The notes under the pieces were generated by a model that searched no databases, was not told the origin of the DNA, and saw nothing but the letters and a program-made list of their open reading frames with translations. This document shows, one piece after another, positions 52,437-62,493 of a stretch of 64,000 bases of DNA. Both the position numbers and the translations under genes were made by a program. The DNA comes from Martelella endophytica (GTDB taxonomy: Bacteria > Pseudomonadota > Alphaproteobacteria > Rhizobiales > Rhizobiaceae): the NCBI RefSeq assembly GCF_000960975.1, contig NZ_CP010803.1, positions 905,501 through 969,500 on the forward strand. Direction: 5' to 3'. Every line of letters begins with the position of its first letter. Position 1 is the first letter of the stretch.

Positions 52437-52901
52437 TACGGCAAGCGCCACATTTGTCACACACCTGTCGGCCGTCCTGAAACGCATGGTATCCCGGTGC
52501 AGCAAACAGCCCGCCGAGCCAGCGCATTTTCCACCGGTCCAGTTCACGCGAGAACCCGGTGCACGGGAATCACGGTGAAAATCCGAACGACAAAGAGTGC
52601 ATAAGTCACTAACTCGATGCTGCCAATTTCAGCAGTGACACAACCTGTCAGTGGGGTTCGGCACAAAGGTCTTGATGGGAATCGAACTGCGGACCCATCA
52701 ATTGCTACCCGTATGGCTTTTCGCAGAGCCATCCAAGCGCAGTTGCGACTGCGCTTCACGACATCCAGGAAGGTCTTGCCGGCAGGATCCCGCCCGACAG
52801 AACCTGAGTTTGCACAGTAAAAATGATCGCCGACGGGCCTTCAGGCAGATTGCGGAGGCAAGATTGGCCAGCACTGGCCATCAAGAATGAGCATGCTCTT
52901 C
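52437..52901. other. Intergenic DNA before the second ParDE module
   Basis: No gene is recognised. It contains the dispersed motif at 52668-52687, and from about 52847 it is related to the DNA before the first ParDE copy. Confidence 0.5.
52668..52687 (+). repeat. Dispersed 20-base motif, copy 3 (two-base variant)
   Basis: ggtcttgatgggaatcgaac differs from copies 1 and 2 by an exchange of two adjacent bases. Like copy 1 it precedes a ParDE module. Confidence 0.55.
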
Positions 52902-52918
52902 TTGATAATAGTTGATAA
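52902..52918 (+). promoter_or_regulatory. Direct repeat upstream of parD2
   Basis: TTGATAA at 52902-52908 and 52912-52918, the same arrangement as at 22240-22256, a candidate site for autoregulation by the antitoxin. Confidence 0.45.
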
Positions 52919-52959
52919 TCCGCCTATGTTGTGTTTGTCACAATACGATGGAGGACCGC

Positions 52960-53226
52960 GTGATTAGCGCCGATCTGGGAAAGCAGCTTGAAAGCTATAT
53001 TCAGCAACTCGTGGAGACAGGCCGCTACGGCTCGAAAAGCGAAGTGCTGCGTGAAGGCGTGCGACTGGTCCAGGACCGCGAGACCCGGCTTGCCGCGCTG
53101 GATGCTTCCATCATGCGCGGCATCGCCGATGCGGATGCAGGCCGGACCAAGCCGGCCAGCGATGTCTTCAACCGTCTCGACGCGAAATACAGTGCAATGG
53201 CTGACAACGCCGACAAATCGGCATGA
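52960..53226 (+). CDS. parD: ParD family antitoxin (copy 2)
   Basis: Almost identical to copy 1 at 22298, with four changes, all in the C-terminal tail (for example KPASDVF for KSASDVF and NADKSA for KSEKSA). The GTG start was chosen on the same GGAGGA evidence; ATG at 52948 is the alternative. It overlaps the toxin gene as ATGA. Confidence 0.88.
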   Translation: MISADLGKQLESYIQQLVETGRYGSKSEVLREGVRLVQDRETRLAALDASIMRGIADADAGRTKPASDVFNRLDAKYSAMADNADKSA

Positions 53227-53516
53227 TCCTTGAGTTTTCCCGAGAGGCCGAAAACGATCTTGAGCAGATCGCCGATTATATTGCCGAACGAAACCCAAGA
53301 CGCGCCCTTTCATTCCTCCGGGAATTGCGGAGCAGCTGTGAGGATATCGTCGTTAGCCCCAACGCCTTCGCTCTCGTCCCGCGCTATGAACATCATCAAA
53401 TCCGTCGACGCGTTCACGGCAACTACCTGATCTTCTACCGCGCTGACAGTGCAAAGGTGGTCATAATTCATATTCTGCATGGCGCCACCGACTATGGCGC
53501 CATCCTCTTCGAATGA
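53223..53516 (+). CDS. parE: ParE/RelE superfamily toxin (copy 2)
   Basis: The protein has 97 residues and starts MILEFSREAENDLEQIADYI. It differs from copy 1 at about ten positions and ends LFE instead of LFGD. The changes cluster in the middle (SCEDIVVSPNA) and in HGATDYGAIL. All core motifs are kept, so both toxins may be active. Confidence 0.9.
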   Translation: MILEFSREAENDLEQIADYIAERNPRRALSFLRELRSSCEDIVVSPNAFALVPRYEHHQIRRRVHGNYLIFYRADSAKVVIIHILHGATDYGAILFE

Positions 53517-54051
53517 TAAAAACCCCTCGAGCTGCGGCAACCTTGGGCACTGAAGCAGGACCGTGCGGCTACGGCATACGTCTGAGCGTCAAAGCCCAGA
53601 TCAGCCATCCCACAACCGCTTTTTGTGCGGTTGCCGGGGTGTGATCAAACGACCCGTGTCCGCGAGCTGCTGAAGCATTTTTGCCGGTGATTTGAAGCTT
53701 GTCACCACGCGGACTGAAGAAGCCCGCCCAAGTCTAATGAAGATGTTCGGCGAATGTGGCGCGACGTTTATCTCTCTTGCCGCGATACGGCAATGTTCTA
53801 GGTCGACAGCGACCTGACCTATTTCCCGATCGCAAATTCGCGCTTTTCCTATGAGATTTTTATGTCTTGGCCTTTCCCCCTCTCTCGAACCCTTATGCGG
53901 TTCCGCGCCATATTCTTGCCATCATCGGTAGTCGGCCGGAATGCGACGGGCGCTCTCATAGCTCCCCATAGCGCATCCGATCTTGTGGCGATGACCTGCA
54001 TGGCAAATGCGTGGAGCAAATAAAGACCCCGCATACGAGAAGAGGTGAGAA
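53517..54051. other. Intergenic DNA between ParDE copy 2 and the kdp cluster
   Basis: The first 80 bases repeat DNA found after ParDE copy 1. A hairpin CAACCGC-N7-GCGGTTG lies at 53613-53633 without a following T-run. I could not pick out a convincing KdpE site or promoter. Confidence 0.45.
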
Positions 54052-54141
54052 ATGATCGTCGAGTATGCTCTGAGCGGTGCGGTGACGCTGTTCGTCGCTG
54101 CCTATCTGATCTACGCGCTGCTTCGGCCGGAGCGCTTCTGA
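54052..54141 (+). CDS. kdpF: KdpF, small subunit of the K+-transporting ATPase
   Basis: The protein has 29 residues and a single hydrophobic helix ending in AAYLIYALLRPERF, the KdpF hallmark. GAGGTGAG lies just before the ATG. KdpF stabilises the KdpABC complex. It is followed here not by kdpA but by a short ORF and kdpB. Confidence 0.88.
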   Translation: MIVEYALSGAVTLFVAAYLIYALLRPERF

Positions 54142-54161
54142 GTTCCCGAAGGTCCAGTCCG

Positions 54162-54350
54162 ATGAAACAGGCACGGACCATAGGAACGCCGCTTCGCCAG
54201 ATCCGCAAATCCCTCGATCCGAAGCAGCCCACCCCCCCCAAGGCAGGAAAGCCGCTGCGGGCATCGGACATCATCCTCGCCCTGACCGTGGCGATGGTGC
54301 TGTTCGCGCTTGTCGCCCGGCTTTCCGCCGCGCTTTTCGGGTGCGGCTGA
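54162..54350 (+). CDS. Possible small membrane protein between kdpF and kdpB
   Basis: A 62-residue frame with a basic, proline-rich N-terminus ([20 protein letters not shown]) and one C-terminal hydrophobic helix ([20 protein letters not shown]). I do not recognise it. AAGG precedes the ATG by about eight bases. Its position inside the cluster and same strand make it plausible, but it could be chance. Confidence 0.45.
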   Translation: MKQARTIGTPLRQIRKSLDPKQPTPPKAGKPLRASDIILALTVAMVLFALVARLSAALFGCG

Positions 54351-54390
54351 ACGGACCGAACCGTCACTCATTAACATGCTGGAGTCACGC

Positions 54391-56463
54391 ATGAGCCAGT
54401 CCCGATCCGCGAGTCTCTTCGACGCTCGCATCCTTGTCCCCGCACTTGGGGGCGCTTTCAAGAAACTCAATCCGCGTACGTTGGCGAAGAACCCGGTAAT
54501 GTTCGTCGTCGGCGTCGTCTCAGTTCTGACGACAGTGCTGTTTCTCAAGGACGTCGCGACCGGCGCGGGCGACCTCGGCTTCTCCTTCCAGATCATCCTC
54601 TGGCTCTGGTTCACGATCCTGTTCGCGAACTTCGCCGAGGCGGTCGCGGAGGGACGCGGCAAGGCGCAGGCCGACTCGCTTCGCCGTTCGCGCACCGAGA
54701 CGCAGGCCAAGCTGCTCGCCAATTCTGAGAGCAACGAGACCAAGCTCGTCCCGGGCACAAGCCTGAAGACGGGCGACATCGTCCTGGTCGAGGCTGGCGA
54801 CATCATCCCGTCCGATGGCGAGATCATCGAGGGCATCGCCTCGGTGAACGAGGCGGCGATCACGGGCGAGTCCGCGCCGGTCATCCGAGAATCCGGCGGC
54901 GACCGTTCGGCGGTGACCGGCGGCACGCAGGTGCTGTCGGACTGGATCAAGGTCAGGATCACCGCCGAGGCGGGATCGACCTTCATCGACCGCATGATCG
55001 CCCTGGTCGAAGGCGCGGAGCGCCAGAAGACGCCGAACGAGATCGCGCTGAACGTGATGCTCGCCGGCCTGACGCTGATCTTCGTCATGGCGACGGCGAC
55101 GATCCCCGCCTTCGCAGCCTATGCCGGCGGTTCCATTCCGATCATCGTGCTGGTGGCGCTGTTCGTGACGCTGATCCCGACGACGATCGGCGCGCTGCTT
55201 TCGGCCATCGGCATCGCCGGCATGGACCGCCTGGTGCGCTTCAACGTTCTCGCCATGTCCGGCCGCGCCGTCGAGGCGGCAGGCGACGTCGACACACTGC
55301 TGCTCGACAAGACCGGCACGATCACGCTCGGCAACCGTCAGGCGACCGAGTTCCGGCCCGTCAAGGGTGTCACCGCGCAGGAACTGGCCGATGCCGCTCA
55401 CCTGGCCTCGCTCGCCGACGAGACGCCGGAAGGCCGCTCCATCGTCGTGCTCGCCAAGGAGAAATACGGCATTCGCGGGCGGGACATGCAATCGCTGCAC
55501 GCGACCTTCGTGCCGTTCACGGCGCAGAGCCGCATGTCGGGCGTCGACATTGACGGATCATCGATCCGCAAGGGCGCCGTCGACGCCGTTCTCAAATATG
55601 TCGAACAGGCATCGGCCGCAAATGGGTCGACACGCGCCAGCGCCGAAAGCAAACGCGAACTCGAGACGATCGCCAACGACATCGCCAAGACAGGCGGCAC
55701 GCCGCTTGCCGTGGTCAGGGACGGCAAACTGCTCGGCGTCGTCCATCTCAAGGATATCGTGAAGGGGGGTATTCGCGAGCGTTTTAACGAACTGCGCCGC
55801 ATGGGCATCCGCACGGTGATGATCACCGGCGACAACCCGATGACGGCGGCGGCGATCGCGGCGGAAGCCGGCGTCGACGATTTCCTGGCCGAAGCCACGC
55901 CGGAAAACAAGCTGACTCTGATCCGCGAGGAACAGGCCAAGGGCAAGCTCGTCGCCATGTGCGGCGACGGCACCAACGACGCTCCTGCCCTCGCCCAGGC
56001 CGATGTCGGCGTCGCCATGAACACCGGCACGGTCGCAGCCCGCGAGGCCGGCAACATGGTGGATCTGGATTCCGATCCGACCAAGCTGATCGAGATCGTC
56101 GAGATCGGCAAGCAACTGCTGATGACCCGCGGGGCGCTGACCACGTTCTCGATCGCCAACGACGTCGCGAAGTATTTCGCGATTGTGCCGGCCATGTTCA
56201 TCGCGCTCTATCCGAAACTCGGCGTGCTCAACATCATGGGGCTCGCAACGCCGCAAAGCGCGATCCTGTCGGCGATCATCTTCAACGCGCTGATCATCAT
56301 CGCCCTCATCCCGCTTTCGCTCAAAGGCGTTGCCTACAAGGCCATCGGCGCGGACGGGCTCCTGAGGCGCAATCTTCTCATCTACGGGCTTGGCGGCCTG
56401 ATCGTGCCGTTCATCGGCATCAAGGCGATCGACCTCGTCATCACCGCCATCGGCCTCGCCTGA
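54391..56463 (+). CDS. kdpB: K+-transporting ATPase, ATP-binding subunit KdpB
   Basis: The protein has 690 residues, a P-type ATPase with TGES (actuator), [10 protein letters not shown] (phosphorylated aspartate), [15 protein letters not shown] (nucleotide domain) and [16 protein letters not shown] (hinge). The ATG at 54391 has GGAG eight bases before it; upstream in-frame starts are possible. It precedes kdpA here, unlike the E. coli order. Confidence 0.96.
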   Translation: MSQSRSASLFDARILVPALGGAFKKLNPRTLAKNPVMFVVGVVSVLTTVLFLKDVATGAGDLGFSFQIILWLWFTILFANFAEAVAEGRGKAQADSLRRSRTETQAKLLANSESNETKLVPGTSLKTGDIVLVEAGDIIPSDGEIIEGIASVNEAAITGESAPVIRESGGDRSAVTGGTQVLSDWIKVRITAEAGSTFIDRMIALVEGAERQKTPNEIALNVMLAGLTLIFVMATATIPAFAAYAGGSIPIIVLVALFVTLIPTTIGALLSAIGIAGMDRLVRFNVLAMSGRAVEAAGDVDTLLLDKTGTITLGNRQATEFRPVKGVTAQELADAAHLASLADETPEGRSIVVLAKEKYGIRGRDMQSLHATFVPFTAQSRMSGVDIDGSSIRKGAVDAVLKYVEQASAANGSTRASAESKRELETIANDIAKTGGTPLAVVRDGKLLGVVHLKDIVKGGIRERFNELRRMGIRTVMITGDNPMTAAAIAAEAGVDDFLAEATPENKLTLIREEQAKGKLVAMCGDGTNDAPALAQADVGVAMNTGTVAAREAGNMVDLDSDPTKLIEIVEIGKQLLMTRGALTTFSIANDVAKYFAIVPAMFIALYPKLGVLNIMGLATPQSAILSAIIFNALIIIALIPLSLKGVAYKAIGADGLLRRNLLIYGLGGLIVPFIGIKAIDLVITAIGLA

Positions 56464-56481
56464 CCACAAGGAACGCGACAC

Positions 56482-56562
56482 ATGACCATCCTCTATCTCG
56501 TTCTCGGACTGGCGGTCTTCGGGCTTCTGCTCGTCATGACCGACGCCGTCGACCGCGCCTGA
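56482..56562 (+). CDS. Possible tiny membrane protein between kdpB and kdpA
   Basis: A 26-residue frame with one hydrophobic helix (ILYLVLGLAVFGLLLVM) and an acidic/basic end (TDAVDRA). CAAGGAACG lies before the ATG, so translation is likely. It resembles KdpF in size and form but not in the C-terminal motif. It may be a second small Kdp subunit. Confidence 0.6.
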   Translation: MTILYLVLGLAVFGLLLVMTDAVDRA

Positions 56563-56589
56563 TCTTCCAACGATGTCGGAGACTTCTCG

Positions 56590-58263
56590 ATGTTCATTCA
56601 ATCCATATTCTTCGTCGTCCTCGTCGTTGGCGGCACGGCGCTCATCTCCTGGCCGCTCGGCCGCTACATGAAATGGGCCATGGACCCGAACAGGGGCGAG
56701 GCCGGCGGCTTCACCCGCCTGTTCCAGTCGATCGGCGGCGCCACATGCATGCAGGACCAGAACTGGAAGCGCTACATGGTCGCCATGCTGGCCTTCAACA
56801 TCGTCATGTTCGTGGTCACCTTCGGGTTTCTCGCCCTGCAACAGGCCCTGCCGCTCAATCCCGACGGCAAGGGCGCATTGGAGGGCAGCCTGATCTTCAA
56901 CACGGCGGCCTCGTTCACCTCCAACACCAATCTGCAGCATTATTCGGGTGAGGTATCGCTCAGCTACCTGTCGCAGCTCGGCGGGCTGATGTGGTTGCAG
57001 TTTGTGTCTGCGGCCACCGGCATCGCGGCGCTTGCCGCGCTCGCCCGCGGTCTTGCCGGCAAGCCGCTTGGCAATTTCTTCGTTGACCTGCAGCGCGCCA
57101 CCTTCCTCGTCCTGCTGCCGGTCGCCTTCGTATTCGCCATCCTGCTCGTTCTCGGCGGCGTGCCGATGACCTTCGATGGAGCGGCGGTCGCGATCACGCT
57201 GGAAGGCGTGCAGCAAACCATTGCCCGTGGTCCGGTCGCCGCCTTCGTGTCGATCAAGCAGCTCGGCACCAATGGCGGCGGCTTCTTCGGTCCCAACTCG
57301 ACCCATCCGCTGGAGAACCCCAGCTTCTGGACCAATATCATCGAAATGGTCGCCATCATCCTGATCCCGATGGCCTGCGTATGGATGTTCGGCCGGATCT
57401 TCGAGCGCAAGCGCCACGCCATGGTGATCTTCGCGGTCATGCTGGGCTTCATCGCGGTCAAGATCGCTGGCGCGGTCTATTTCGAATCCGCGCCGACCGA
57501 AGCCTTCGCCAACCTGTCGATCGAGCAGACCGTCGGCAATCTCGAGGGCAAGGAACTGCGCTTCGGCGCGACCGGCGGCCCTCTATGGTCGGTGCTGACG
57601 ACCTCGACTTCGAACGGTTCGGTCGGGGCCATGCATGACAGCCTCAACCCGATGACAGGCCTGATGCCGATGATCGGCATGTGGCTCAATTCCACCTTCG
57701 GCGGCGTCGGCGTCGGCATGATCAACATGTTCCTCTATATCGTCGTCGGCGTCTTCATTGCCGGGATGATGATCGGCCGCACGCCGGAATATCTCGGCTG
57801 GCGCGTGGAAGCGCGGGAGGTGAAGTTCGCGCTGTTCGCCCTGTTGGCGCACGGCCTCTTCATCCTGGGAGGAACAGCAATCTTCGCCGCAACACCGTGG
57901 GGCGCCGACACGCTCAACAATGTCGGACCGCACGGCTTCTCCGAAATGCTCTACGAGTTTACGTCGGCCAGCGCCAACAACGGCTCCGGCTTCGAGGGGC
58001 TCGGCGATGGCACCGTTCCGTGGAACATCGCGACCGGGATCGTGATGCTGCTCGCGCGGTTCATTCCGATCATCCTGCCGCTCGCGATCGTCGGCTCGCT
58101 CTCGGCCAAACGTCGGAGTGTCGAATCGAGCGGAACGCTCAGCGTCGAAAGCGGCGTCTTCGCGACCATGCTCGCCTCGACGATTTTCGTCATCGGCGCA
58201 CTTACCTTCTTCCCGGCGGCGACGCTCGGCCCGATTGCCGAACACGTCATGTTCATGAACTGA
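56590..58263 (+). CDS. kdpA: K+-transporting ATPase, K+-binding subunit KdpA
   Basis: A 557-residue channel-like protein, equal in length to E. coli KdpA. The four filter segments are visible: TSNTNLQHYSG, TNGGGFFGPNS, TTSTSNGSVGAM and SANNGSGFEG. About ten hydrophobic helices span the protein. It selects K+ and passes it to KdpB. Confidence 0.97.
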   Translation: MFIQSIFFVVLVVGGTALISWPLGRYMKWAMDPNRGEAGGFTRLFQSIGGATCMQDQNWKRYMVAMLAFNIVMFVVTFGFLALQQALPLNPDGKGALEGSLIFNTAASFTSNTNLQHYSGEVSLSYLSQLGGLMWLQFVSAATGIAALAALARGLAGKPLGNFFVDLQRATFLVLLPVAFVFAILLVLGGVPMTFDGAAVAITLEGVQQTIARGPVAAFVSIKQLGTNGGGFFGPNSTHPLENPSFWTNIIEMVAIILIPMACVWMFGRIFERKRHAMVIFAVMLGFIAVKIAGAVYFESAPTEAFANLSIEQTVGNLEGKELRFGATGGPLWSVLTTSTSNGSVGAMHDSLNPMTGLMPMIGMWLNSTFGGVGVGMINMFLYIVVGVFIAGMMIGRTPEYLGWRVEAREVKFALFALLAHGLFILGGTAIFAATPWGADTLNNVGPHGFSEMLYEFTSASANNGSGFEGLGDGTVPWNIATGIVMLLARFIPIILPLAIVGSLSAKRRSVESSGTLSVESGVFATMLASTIFVIGALTFFPAATLGPIAEHVMFMN

Positions 58264-58279
58264 TCCGGAGATCCGAAAG

Positions 58280-58834
58280 ATGCAACTTTTTCTCTCGAGT
58301 ATTCGCATTGCCGCGGCGACCATGGTGATATGCGTCGCGGGCTATGCAACAGCCGTCTGGGCCGTGGCCCGGGCGATCGCCCCCGACACGGCCAATGGTT
58401 CGCTGATCATCGGCGAAAGCGGCGCGGTCATCGGCAGCCGCCAGGTGGCGCAGGCCTTCACCGAACCCCGCTATTTCTGGCCGCGGCCATCGGCCGTCGA
58501 TTATAACGGCGCGGGCGCCGGCGGCAGCAACAAGTCGCCGACGAGCGCCGATGTCGAAGATCGCGGTCGCGCGATGGTGGAACGCTACGGCGCGACCCCG
58601 GACAACCCGTTGCCTGCCGATCTCGCAGCCGCATCCGGAGCGGGTCTCGATCCGCACATTTCCGAAGAGGGCGCGCTCTATCAGGCCGGACGCGTGGCGG
58701 CCGCGCGTGGACTGGAGAGGGCACAGATCGAGGAACTCGTCCGCCAGGCGTCGTTTTCGCCCGGCGGATTCCTCAGCACGGACCGCATCGTCAACGTCCT
58801 TGAGCTCAACATCGCATTGGACGCAGTGGATTGA
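58280..58834 (+). CDS. kdpC: K+-transporting ATPase subunit KdpC
   Basis: The protein has 184 residues with an N-terminal helix and the KdpC motifs GSRQVAQAFTEPRYFWPRPS, NPLPADLAAASGAGLDPHIS and AARGLERAQIEELV. It is 16 bases after kdpA. The 187 bases to kdpD show no recognisable feature. Confidence 0.95.
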   Translation: MQLFLSSIRIAAATMVICVAGYATAVWAVARAIAPDTANGSLIIGESGAVIGSRQVAQAFTEPRYFWPRPSAVDYNGAGAGGSNKSPTSADVEDRGRAMVERYGATPDNPLPADLAAASGAGLDPHISEEGALYQAGRVAAARGLERAQIEELVRQASFSPGGFLSTDRIVNVLELNIALDAVD

Positions 58835-59021
58835 GCGTGATTGTCCGCAGACCAAAAGCGCCATACCTATGCGATGACATGTCCATCGAAGCCGTCTCCG
58901 GGATCGACGGTTCGCAGACCCGGAGGCGGCATCATGGAAAGTGGAACGGCGGACGGCTCGACAAGCGGCTGCACGATCGGGTGGTTGCATTTGATGGCCT
59001 CAACGTGGCGGGAATAGCGAG

Positions 59022-61742
59022 ATGGGATCGGAAGAGTCAACGCGCGATACAACACGGCCTTCTCCTGACGCGCTGCTGGAAAAGGCGGAGCAGGAAACAC
59101 GCGGTCGCCTGAAGATCTTTCTGGGCGCCGCGCCCGGCGTCGGCAAGACCTACGAAATGTTGCTGTCCGGCCGCGCCCGCAAGTCCGATGGCGACGATGT
59201 CGTCATCGGCGTGGTCGAAACCCATGGCCGGAAGGAAACCGAGGCCCTGGTTCGCGGTTTCGAGATCATTCCAAGGACAAAGATCGAATATAAGGGCCGG
59301 ATCCTTGAGGAAATGGATCTGGATGCGGTGCTGGAACGCGGTCCGGCCCTGGTGCTTGTCGATGAACTGGCGCACACGAACGCGCCGGGCAGCCGTCATC
59401 CCAAGCGGTATCTCGATGTTCTCGAACTCCTCGACCATGGTATCGACGTCTATACGACGCTCAATATCCAGCATCTGGAGAGCCTGAATGATGTGGTCGC
59501 GCAGATCACGCGGATTCGGGTCCGGGAGACGCTTCCCGATTCCATTCTCCAAAAGGCCGATGACGTCGAGATCATCGACATTACCCCCGACGACCTGATC
59601 AAGCGGCTGAATGAAGGCAAGGTCTATGTTCCGAGGACCGCCAAGCGCGCGATCGAGAACTATTTCTCGCCGCGGAACCTGACGGCGCTGCGCGAACTGG
59701 CCTTGCGCCAGACGGCCCAGCGGGTCGACCAGCAACTCCTCTCCCAAATGCGCCAGAGCGCGATCGAGGGGCCGTGGCCGGCCGGCGAGCGGATTCTTGT
59801 TTGCGTCAACGAGGATCCATGCTCGTCAGGGCTTGTGCGTTACGCCAAAAGGCTCGCGGACCGGCTGCACGCGCCATGGGTCGCGCTCCATGTCGAAGGG
59901 CGGCGCACGCAGAGCCTGGACGATGATGGTCGGGATCGGATCGCCGCGGCGCTGCGTCTGGCCCAGAGCCTCGAAGGGGATGCGGTGACCGTTCCCGGTG
60001 GAGGCGGTCGTGTCGCCGCCGATATCGTCGCCTATGCCCGCGCCAACAACATCACCCATATCGTCATCGGCAAGAGCGAGCGGTCTCGATGGTTCGAGAT
60101 CCTGCACGGTTCCGTCGTTCACGAACTTGTCCGTCATGCTGGCGACATCAGCGTCGATGTGGTGGCCGGAAGCAAGCCTGGCGGCGTGCCGGCGTCCAGA
60201 GCCTCCGTCGCGGTCGCGGAACCGCGTTCGCGCCCGGACTGGAAGGCCTATCTGAAAGCAACGATGGTCGTTGCGATGGCGGTCGGCTTCGGCTTGGCGC
60301 TCTGGCCCTGGCTCGGCGTCGAACACATCGCGCTGATATTCCTGACCGGCGTGGTCACCGTCGCCGTCTGGTTCGGCCTGTTACCATCGCTTTACGCCAG
60401 CGTTTTGTCGGCCGCCTGCTACAATTTCTTCTTCACCAATCCCTATCATACATTCCTGATTTCGCGACCGCGCGAGATCGTATCCGTCGTGTTTTTCACG
60501 ATCGTGGCCGTGATCGTGTCGAATGTCGCCGCGCGCGCCAGGGCGCAGACGATCGCCGCCAAGGCCCGGGCCCGAACGACGGAAGCGCTCTATTCATTCA
60601 GCCGGAAACTGGCCGGAGCAAGTACGCTGGATGACGTGCTGTGGGCATCGGCCCATCAGATGGCCTCCATGCTCAAGGCGCGCATCATCATCCTTCTGCC
60701 GGAAAACGGCACGGTGGCGGTCAGGGCGGGCGTGCCTCCGGATGATACGCTTGTCGATGCCGACATCGCGGCGGCACGCTGGGCGTTGGAACATAACCGA
60801 CCGGCCGGACGGGGGGCGGACACCTTGCCGGGCGCCGCCCGCCTCTATGTCCCCCTCACCACAGGCGAGACGCCGGTGGGCGTGGTCGGCCTGGACAGTG
60901 ACAGGCAAGGACCGCTGCTTACGCCTGAAGAGCAGCGGCTGCTGGATGCGCTGGCCGACCAGGCAGCGGTTGCCATCGAGCGCATCCAGTTGGTCGCGGA
61001 CGTCGACAAGGCAAGGCTGGCCGCGGAAGCCGACAAACTGCGCTCCGCATTGCTGGCATCGATATCGCACGACCTCAAGACCCCGCTGGCGGCCATTCTG
61101 GGTGCTGCCGGAAACCTCCGTGACTATTCGGCGGCGCTGAGCGAACAGGATCGCAATGACATGCTTTCCACGATCGTCGACGAGTCCGAGCGGTTGAACA
61201 GGTTCATTGCCAATCTCCTCGACATGTCGCGGATCGAAACCGGCGCGATGGAGCCGAACGCTTCGCTGCAATATCTCGACGACATGGTGGGATCAGCGCT
61301 CCGCCGGGCGCAAAAGATGTTGTCGCGGCATCATGTTCGCACCGAACTGCCGGCAGATCTTCCCATGCTCAAGGTTGATCCCGTCCTGTTCGAGCAGGTG
61401 ATCTTCAATCTTCTGGACAATGCGGCGAAATACGCGCCACCGCAGACCGCGATCCGGATGCGAGCGTGGAAGGATGGAAATTGGGTGATGATCCAGATAC
61501 TGGACGAGGGACCGGGCATTCCGCCGGCCGACCTGGAAAGGGTCTTCGACAGCTTCCATCGCGCGCGCAAGCGCGACCATGTTCTCGCCGGCACGGGTCT
61601 GGGCCTTTCGATATGCAGGGGGTTCGTCGAGGCGATGGGGGGCACGATCACATCCGCCAACAGGACGGATCGCAGCGGCGCCGTCTTCACGATCCGGATG
61701 CCGACGCCGGCGAACCCGCCGAGAGTGGGAGATGCATCATGA
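59022..61742 (+). CDS. kdpD: Sensor histidine kinase KdpD
   Basis: A 906-residue sensor. Residues 20-230 are the KdpD domain with Walker A GAAPGVGKTYEMLL, followed by a universal-stress-like domain (ILVCVNEDPCSSGLVRYAKR), four membrane helices (about 405-505), a GAF domain, and the kinase core with the phosphorylated histidine in LASISHDLKTPLAAILGAAG and ATP motifs NLLDNAAKYAP and GTGLGLSICRGFV. It senses K+ limitation and phosphorylates KdpE. Confidence 0.96.
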   Translation: MGSEESTRDTTRPSPDALLEKAEQETRGRLKIFLGAAPGVGKTYEMLLSGRARKSDGDDVVIGVVETHGRKETEALVRGFEIIPRTKIEYKGRILEEMDLDAVLERGPALVLVDELAHTNAPGSRHPKRYLDVLELLDHGIDVYTTLNIQHLESLNDVVAQITRIRVRETLPDSILQKADDVEIIDITPDDLIKRLNEGKVYVPRTAKRAIENYFSPRNLTALRELALRQTAQRVDQQLLSQMRQSAIEGPWPAGERILVCVNEDPCSSGLVRYAKRLADRLHAPWVALHVEGRRTQSLDDDGRDRIAAALRLAQSLEGDAVTVPGGGGRVAADIVAYARANNITHIVIGKSERSRWFEILHGSVVHELVRHAGDISVDVVAGSKPGGVPASRASVAVAEPRSRPDWKAYLKATMVVAMAVGFGLALWPWLGVEHIALIFLTGVVTVAVWFGLLPSLYASVLSAACYNFFFTNPYHTFLISRPREIVSVVFFTIVAVIVSNVAARARAQTIAAKARARTTEALYSFSRKLAGASTLDDVLWASAHQMASMLKARIIILLPENGTVAVRAGVPPDDTLVDADIAAARWALEHNRPAGRGADTLPGAARLYVPLTTGETPVGVVGLDSDRQGPLLTPEEQRLLDALADQAAVAIERIQLVADVDKARLAAEADKLRSALLASISHDLKTPLAAILGAAGNLRDYSAALSEQDRNDMLSTIVDESERLNRFIANLLDMSRIETGAMEPNASLQYLDDMVGSALRRAQKMLSRHHVRTELPADLPMLKVDPVLFEQVIFNLLDNAAKYAPPQTAIRMRAWKDGNWVMIQILDEGPGIPPADLERVFDSFHRARKRDHVLAGTGLGLSICRGFVEAMGGTITSANRTDRSGAVFTIRMPTPANPPRVGDAS

Positions 61743-62431
61743 CCAATCCAACCATCCGGATACTCATCGTCGACGATGAAGTGCCGATCCGCAAACTGCT
61801 GCGCGTCGGTCTGTCGGTCGAAGGCTACAAGGTCGTCGAAGCGATGAATGCCAGGGAGGCGACGGAGAGCGTCGCCGCAGGCGAGCCCGACCTGATCATC
61901 CTGGACCTCGGCCTTCCCGATATGCCAGGACATGACCTCCTGGCCAAGTGGCGCAACGAAGGCGTCGAACTGCCGATCATCATCCTATCGAGCCGGACGG
62001 ACGAAGCCGGCATCGTCAGGGCGCTGGAACTCGGCGCCGACGACTATGTCACCAAGCCCTTCGGCACCAAGGAACTGGCGGCGCGCATCCGCGTCGCCTT
62101 GCGTCACAAGCTCCAGCAACAGGGCGAACGTCCGGTCTTCCAGACCGGCGCGCTCTCCGTCGATCTCGTCAAGCGGATCGTCAGGGTCGGCGAAAAGGAG
62201 ATCAAGCTGTCGCCGAAGGAATACGACATCCTGCGCGTTCTCGTGCAACACGCCGGCAAGGTCATCACCCATCGGCACTTGCTCGAGGCGGTCTGGGGCG
62301 GCTCCGCCGACGTCCAGTATCTCCGCGTCTATGTCCGGCAGCTTCGACAGAAGATCGAGCTGAGCCCGGACGAGCCGCAATACATCACGACGGAAACGGG
62401 CGTCGGTTACCGGCTGCGCGAAGCCGACTGA
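61739..62431 (+). CDS. kdpE: Response regulator KdpE
   Basis: The protein has 230 residues: receiver domain with VDDE and phosphorylated aspartate in IILDLGLPDMPG, lysine in YVTKPFG, and an OmpR-type winged helix (IKLSPKEYDILRVLVQHAGK and YLRVYVRQLRQKIE). It activates kdp transcription. The ATG overlaps the kdpD stop as ATGA. Confidence 0.95.
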   Translation: MTNPTIRILIVDDEVPIRKLLRVGLSVEGYKVVEAMNAREATESVAAGEPDLIILDLGLPDMPGHDLLAKWRNEGVELPIIILSSRTDEAGIVRALELGADDYVTKPFGTKELAARIRVALRHKLQQQGERPVFQTGALSVDLVKRIVRVGEKEIKLSPKEYDILRVLVQHAGKVITHRHLLEAVWGGSADVQYLRVYVRQLRQKIELSPDEPQYITTETGVGYRLREAD

Positions 62432-62493
62432 TATCGACCTGGAAGCGCCCGCGAGCGCAGCCCACGGGGTCAAGCACTGGAAGTGAGTAGCAT

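Noticed and set aside
53613..53633. Hairpin CAACCGC-N7-GCGGTTG as a terminator of the second ParDE module
   Set aside because: No T-run follows on either strand and it lies about 100 bases after the stop codon; kept only as a remark.
55558..57417. A 619-codon minus-strand frame over kdpB and kdpA
   Set aside because: It is antisense to two highly conserved genes and has no recognisable domain.
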